This document shows positions 7,051 through 8,859 of a stretch of DNA of 8,859 nt, in pieces. Origin of the DNA: Rhizobiales bacterium UBA697. Lineage in GTDB: Bacteria > Pseudomonadota > Alphaproteobacteria > Rhizobiales > Ancalomicrobiaceae. The stretch spans positions 809 through 9,667 of the forward strand of contig DBMN01000052.1 in NCBI GenBank assembly GCA_002298965.1, written 5' to 3'. Position 1 is the stretch's first letter. Each line of letters begins with the position of its first letter. The translations under genes were made by a program, and so were the position numbers. The notes under the pieces are model-generated. The model saw nothing but the letters and a program-made list of their open reading frames with translations. It was not told the DNA's origin and did not search any database.

Positions 7051-7273
7051 GCCGGGAAACCGGCTCCGGCGCTGCCCGAGGCTCCAACGACCCCGGTTCC
7101 GGTCCGATCCCCTCCGTGAGGAGGCGAGCGGCAGCGGGACCGGTTCGGTTCGTTTCCAAGCCCGTGCGACGTCGCACCGCCTCCGGCCACGGTCGGCGGC
7201 GGATGGCTCCGGTTCCCGGAGCCGGCGACGGAACCGACCGCGAGGTCGGCCATGGCACGGCGCCGAAGGGCGC
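7051..7273 (+). ncRNA. Candidate structured rplU (L21) leader RNA
   Basis: Six local hairpins lie in 223 nt: GCCGG-GAAA-CCGGC (7051-7064); a 7-bp stem CCGGTCC/GGACCGG (7099-7143) enclosing CCTCC-GTGA-GGAGG (7111-7124); GTGCGACGTCGCAC (7164-7177); GGCTCCGG-TTC-CCGGAGCC (7205-7223); CCGACC-GCGA-GGTCGG (7234-7249); and GCGCC-GAAG-GGCGC (7260-7273). Three loops are GNRA. These tetraloops and perfect stems in untranslated sequence suggest selection for RNA structure, perhaps autoregulation by L21 or transcript protection. I do not recognise it as a known RNA family. GC-rich sequence forms hairpins easily, so comparative evidence is needed. Confidence 0.45.
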
Positions 7274-7298
7274 GTGAAAGAGAAGAGAGAGAGTAAAC

Positions 7299-7607
7299 AT
7301 GTTCGCGGTCATCAAGACGGGCGGCAAGCAGTACAAGGTCGCCGCCGACGACGTGATCACCATCGAGAAGGTCGCCGGCGAAGCCGGTGAGGCCGTCACG
7401 TTCGGCGAAGTTCTCCTGATCGGTGGCGAGACCACCGTGGTCGGCGCCCCGACCGTGGCCGGCGCCACCGTCACCGGCACCGTGGTCGAGCAGGGCCGCG
7501 CCAAGAAGGTGATCATCTTCAAGAAGCGCCGCCGCAAGAGCTGGCGCCGCAAGGAAGGTCACCGTCAGGAACAGACCAAGGTGAAGATCACCGCGATCAA
7601 CGCCTGA
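7299..7607 (+). CDS. rplU: Large ribosomal subunit protein bL21
   Basis: Structural protein of the 50S subunit that binds 23S rRNA. At 102 aa it is the normal length for the core domain. The N-terminus MFAVIKTGGKQYKVAADDVITIEKV and the basic signature KKVIIFKKRRRKSWRRKEGHRQ (about residues 69-90) identify it clearly; the C-terminus VKITAINA is typical. The ribosome binding site is a purine run (AGAGAGAG) rather than a perfect GGAGG. It is the first gene of the conserved rplU-rpmA unit, with a long leader and its own promoter upstream. Confidence 0.99.
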   Translation: MFAVIKTGGKQYKVAADDVITIEKVAGEAGEAVTFGEVLLIGGETTVVGAPTVAGATVTGTVVEQGRAKKVIIFKKRRRKSWRRKEGHRQEQTKVKITAINA

Positions 7608-7627
7608 TCCCGTCGCCCGACCCCATC

Positions 7628-7662
7628 CCGGGGGCGGTCAGTCCATTCGAAGCGTCCCCCGG
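7628..7662 (+). other. Hairpin in the rplU-rpmA spacer
   Basis: Seven-bp inverted repeat CCGGGGG (7628-7634) and CCCCCGG (7656-7662) around a 21-nt loop that holds the palindrome TTCGAA. No T-run follows, so it should not stop transcription. It could be an intercistronic stability or processing element. Confidence 0.35.
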
Positions 7663-7703
7663 TCGGTCCGGTGCGGGACGAGAGCAGATGAAGGAGCACA
7701 ATC

Positions 7704-7976
7704 ATGGCTCACAAGAAGGCCGGCGGTTCTTCGCGCAACGGTCGCGATTCCGAGTCCAAGCGCCTCGGCGTCAAGAAGTTCGGTGATCAGGCCGTGATCC
7801 CGGGCAACATCATCGCGCGTCAGCGCGGCACCAAGTGGCATCCGGGCACCGGCGTCGGCATGGGCACCGATCACACGATCTTTGCCACCATTCCGGGCCG
7901 CGTACAGTTCCGTACGAAAGCCAATGGCCGAATCTACATCTCCGTCATGCCGAATACGGCAGCGGCCGCGGAGTAA
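7704..7976 (+). CDS. rpmA: Large ribosomal subunit protein bL27
   Basis: 50S protein whose N-terminal arm reaches toward the peptidyl transferase centre. It has 90 aa, and the N-terminus MAHKKAGGSSRNGRDSESKRLGVKKF is diagnostic. There is no cleavable N-terminal extension of the Firmicutes kind. The central AVIPGNIIARQRGTKWHPGTGVGMGTDHTIFA is fully conserved. GGAG stands 7 nt before the ATG. It lies 96 bp downstream of rplU and is followed by a strong terminator at 8070-8110, so rplU-rpmA form a transcription unit. Confidence 0.99.
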   Translation: MAHKKAGGSSRNGRDSESKRLGVKKFGDQAVIPGNIIARQRGTKWHPGTGVGMGTDHTIFATIPGRVQFRTKANGRIYISVMPNTAAAAE

Positions 7977-8069
7977 CCGGCGAAATGATCCTTCGATCCG
8001 CCGGTGTCCCATCGACCCGGTGGATCGTCTGATCCGCTGATCTCGGCTCCCGGTTCCGGGGGAAAGGCG

Positions 8070-8110
8070 AGAGGGGGAGATGGGGCACCATCTACCCCTC
8101 TTCTGTTTTT
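8070..8110 (+). terminator. Intrinsic terminator of rplU-rpmA
   Basis: Two 6-bp blocks, GAGGGG/CCCCTC and AGATGG/CCATCT, are separated by a single G.A mismatch and close a 4-nt GGCA loop (8071-8100). One outer A-T pair extends the stem. The tail TTCTGTTTTT follows at 8101-8110. This is a classical Rho-independent terminator about 95 nt after the rpmA stop, upstream of the acetyltransferase gene. Confidence 0.9.
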
Positions 8111-8154
8111 CGCCCCCTTGCCGCTCAGGCGGCACGAACCGGAGGAGCCGCACC

Positions 8155-8763
8155 ATGAGCGGTGTCATCGATACCCCGCCCGACCGGGATCTACCCGGCC
8201 TCGTGATCGAAACCGAACGGCTGGTCCTCAGGCGTCCGGTGCGTGCCGACGCCGAGGCGCTGGCCGATCTCGCCAACGATGCCGGCGTGGCGGAGAATCT
8301 CGCCAGCCTGCCGCACCCCTACGGGCTCGACGACGCACTCGCCTTCATCGACAACGCCGAGGTCGGTCCGGCGCGCTGGAGCCTCGGCCTCTATCTGAAG
8401 GACGGGACGGGTGGCGCGGACTTCGTCGGAACCGCGAGCCTGATGCCGCGCGACGGCGAACGCTTCGTGCTCGGCTATTGGATCGGCCGGCCGTTCTGGG
8501 ATCGCGGTCTGGCGACGGAAGGGGTGCAGGCGCTCTGCGACTTCGCCTTCCAGAGCCTCGACGCGGGCGCGATCGCGGCGGCGACACGGGTGACCAACGG
8601 CGCCTCGCGGCGGGTGCTCGAGAAGAGCGGTTTCCAGTATGCCGGTCAGGGCATGGGACCGTCGCTCTTCCACCGCGGTATGGTTCCGGTCGATCGTTTC
8701 CGTCTGGAGCGGTCGATCTGGACGTCGATCAAGAATTGGGCGAAGACCGGCGTCGGAGCGTGA
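8155..8763 (+). CDS. GNAT family N-acetyltransferase, RimJ/RimL type
   Basis: A 202-aa acetyl-CoA-dependent N-acetyltransferase; the acceptor is unknown. The N-terminus ETERLVLRRPVRADAEALADLAND (residues 19-42) is the usual first strand and helix. FVGTASLMP is at 90-98. The acetyl-CoA pocket region GYWIGRPFWDRGLATEGVQAL at 107-127 corresponds to motif A, and TRVTNGASRRVLEKSGFQ (144-161) to motif B. The first part of the protein and the C-terminal tail after SIW are less conserved. The start at 8155 has GGAGGAG 7 nt upstream; an in-frame ATG at 8080 lies inside the terminator stem and is rejected. In Hyphomicrobiales, acetyltransferase genes commonly sit between rpmA and obgE, as here, which suggests a role in modifying a translation component, but this is inference. 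Confidence 0.93.
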   Translation: MSGVIDTPPDRDLPGLVIETERLVLRRPVRADAEALADLANDAGVAENLASLPHPYGLDDALAFIDNAEVGPARWSLGLYLKDGTGGADFVGTASLMPRDGERFVLGYWIGRPFWDRGLATEGVQALCDFAFQSLDAGAIAAATRVTNGASRRVLEKSGFQYAGQGMGPSLFHRGMVPVDRFRLERSIWTSIKNWAKTGVGA

Positions 8764-8821
8764 CGCCGGCCGACGCGAGCGGGAGCGGGCAGGGGCACGC
8801 TCCCCGGCACGAGGTGATGCG

Positions 8822-8859
8822 ATGAAGTTTCTCGATCAGGCCAAGGTCTTCATCCGCTC
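8822..8859 (+). CDS. obgE: GTPase ObgE/CgtA (first 12 codons, cut by window)
   Basis: The window ends 38 bases into this gene. The visible MKFLDQAKVFIR followed by a partial serine codon matches the invariant start of the Obg fold of the ribosome-associated GTPase ObgE, which acts in 50S assembly and stress control. GAGGTG lies 6 nt before the ATG. The position 58 bp after the acetyltransferase gene and downstream of rplU-rpmA is the standard order in this group. The short fragment limits certainty, but context and sequence agree. Confidence 0.9.
   Translation, partial: MKFLDQAKVFIR

Larger units (their letters stand above)
6980..7298 (+). promoter_or_regulatory. rplU promoter and long structured leader region
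   Basis: A 319-bp stretch with no gene, between the MFS stop and rplU. The promoter lies at 7005-7034. The remaining roughly 260 nt would be transcribed as the rplU leader and contain a series of compact inverted repeats: 7051-7064 (GAAA loop), 7099-7105 with 7137-7143 enclosing 7111-7124 (GUGA loop), 7164-7177, 7205-7223, 7234-7249 (GCGA loop) and 7260-7273. The purine-rich GAGAGAGAG just before the ATG is the likely ribosome binding site. No tRNA-like cloverleaf was found. Confidence 0.7.

Noticed and set aside
7040..7298. A tRNA or other known housekeeping RNA in the rplU leader
   Set aside because: No acceptor stem, anticodon arm or T-loop sequence could be arranged, and no SRP, 6S or tmRNA signature was seen.
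6885..7562. A 225-codon - strand frame across the rplU leader and rplU
   Set aside because: It is antisense to rplU, and its translation is compositionally biased with no domain; the inverted repeats in the leader fit RNA structure better.

Overview
The window is about 8.9 kb of very GC-rich chromosomal DNA, most likely from an alphaproteobacterium of the order Hyphomicrobiales (Rhizobiales). The evidence is the phaAB genes divergent from a phaR/aniA-type regulator, the order rplU-rpmA-acetyltransferase-obgE, and the protein sequences themselves. I see no insertion sequence, phage, CRISPR array, tRNA or rRNA. The high GC content produces many long spurious open reading frames opposite and across the real genes.

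Layout. At the left edge is the 3' part of an aldo/keto reductase gene (+ strand, cut by the window). It converges with a leftward block: a three-helix small membrane protein, an alpha/beta hydrolase resembling the hydrolase domain of AcoC, acetoacetyl-CoA reductase (phaB) and acetyl-CoA acetyltransferase (phaA). PhaA condenses two acetyl-CoA and PhaB reduces the product to (R)-3-hydroxybutyryl-CoA, the monomer of polyhydroxybutyrate. A 401-bp divergent region separates phaA from phaR, the repressor/granule-associated regulator of polymer accumulation. The polymerase gene phaC is not in the window.

Next is a divergent pair of a MerR/SoxR-like regulator (- strand) and a 12-helix MFS efflux-type transporter (+ strand). 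A textbook MerR-type promoter lies between them: a 19-bp spacer containing a palindrome very close to the SoxR box. The regulator keeps only two of the four positions that hold the SoxR iron-sulfur cysteines.

The right part is the housekeeping block rplU (L21), rpmA (L27), a GNAT acetyltransferase and the first 12 codons of obgE. rplU has a strong-looking promoter and an unusually long leader of about 260 nt, packed with short GC-rich hairpins, three of them closed by GNRA tetraloops. A clear intrinsic terminator follows rpmA.

The most interesting non-coding signals are the rplU leader, the SoxR-box-like operator of the MerR/MFS pair, and the candidate PhaR operator upstream of phaR. I did not find a plainly new multi-gene system; most of the window is recognisable core metabolism and translation machinery.
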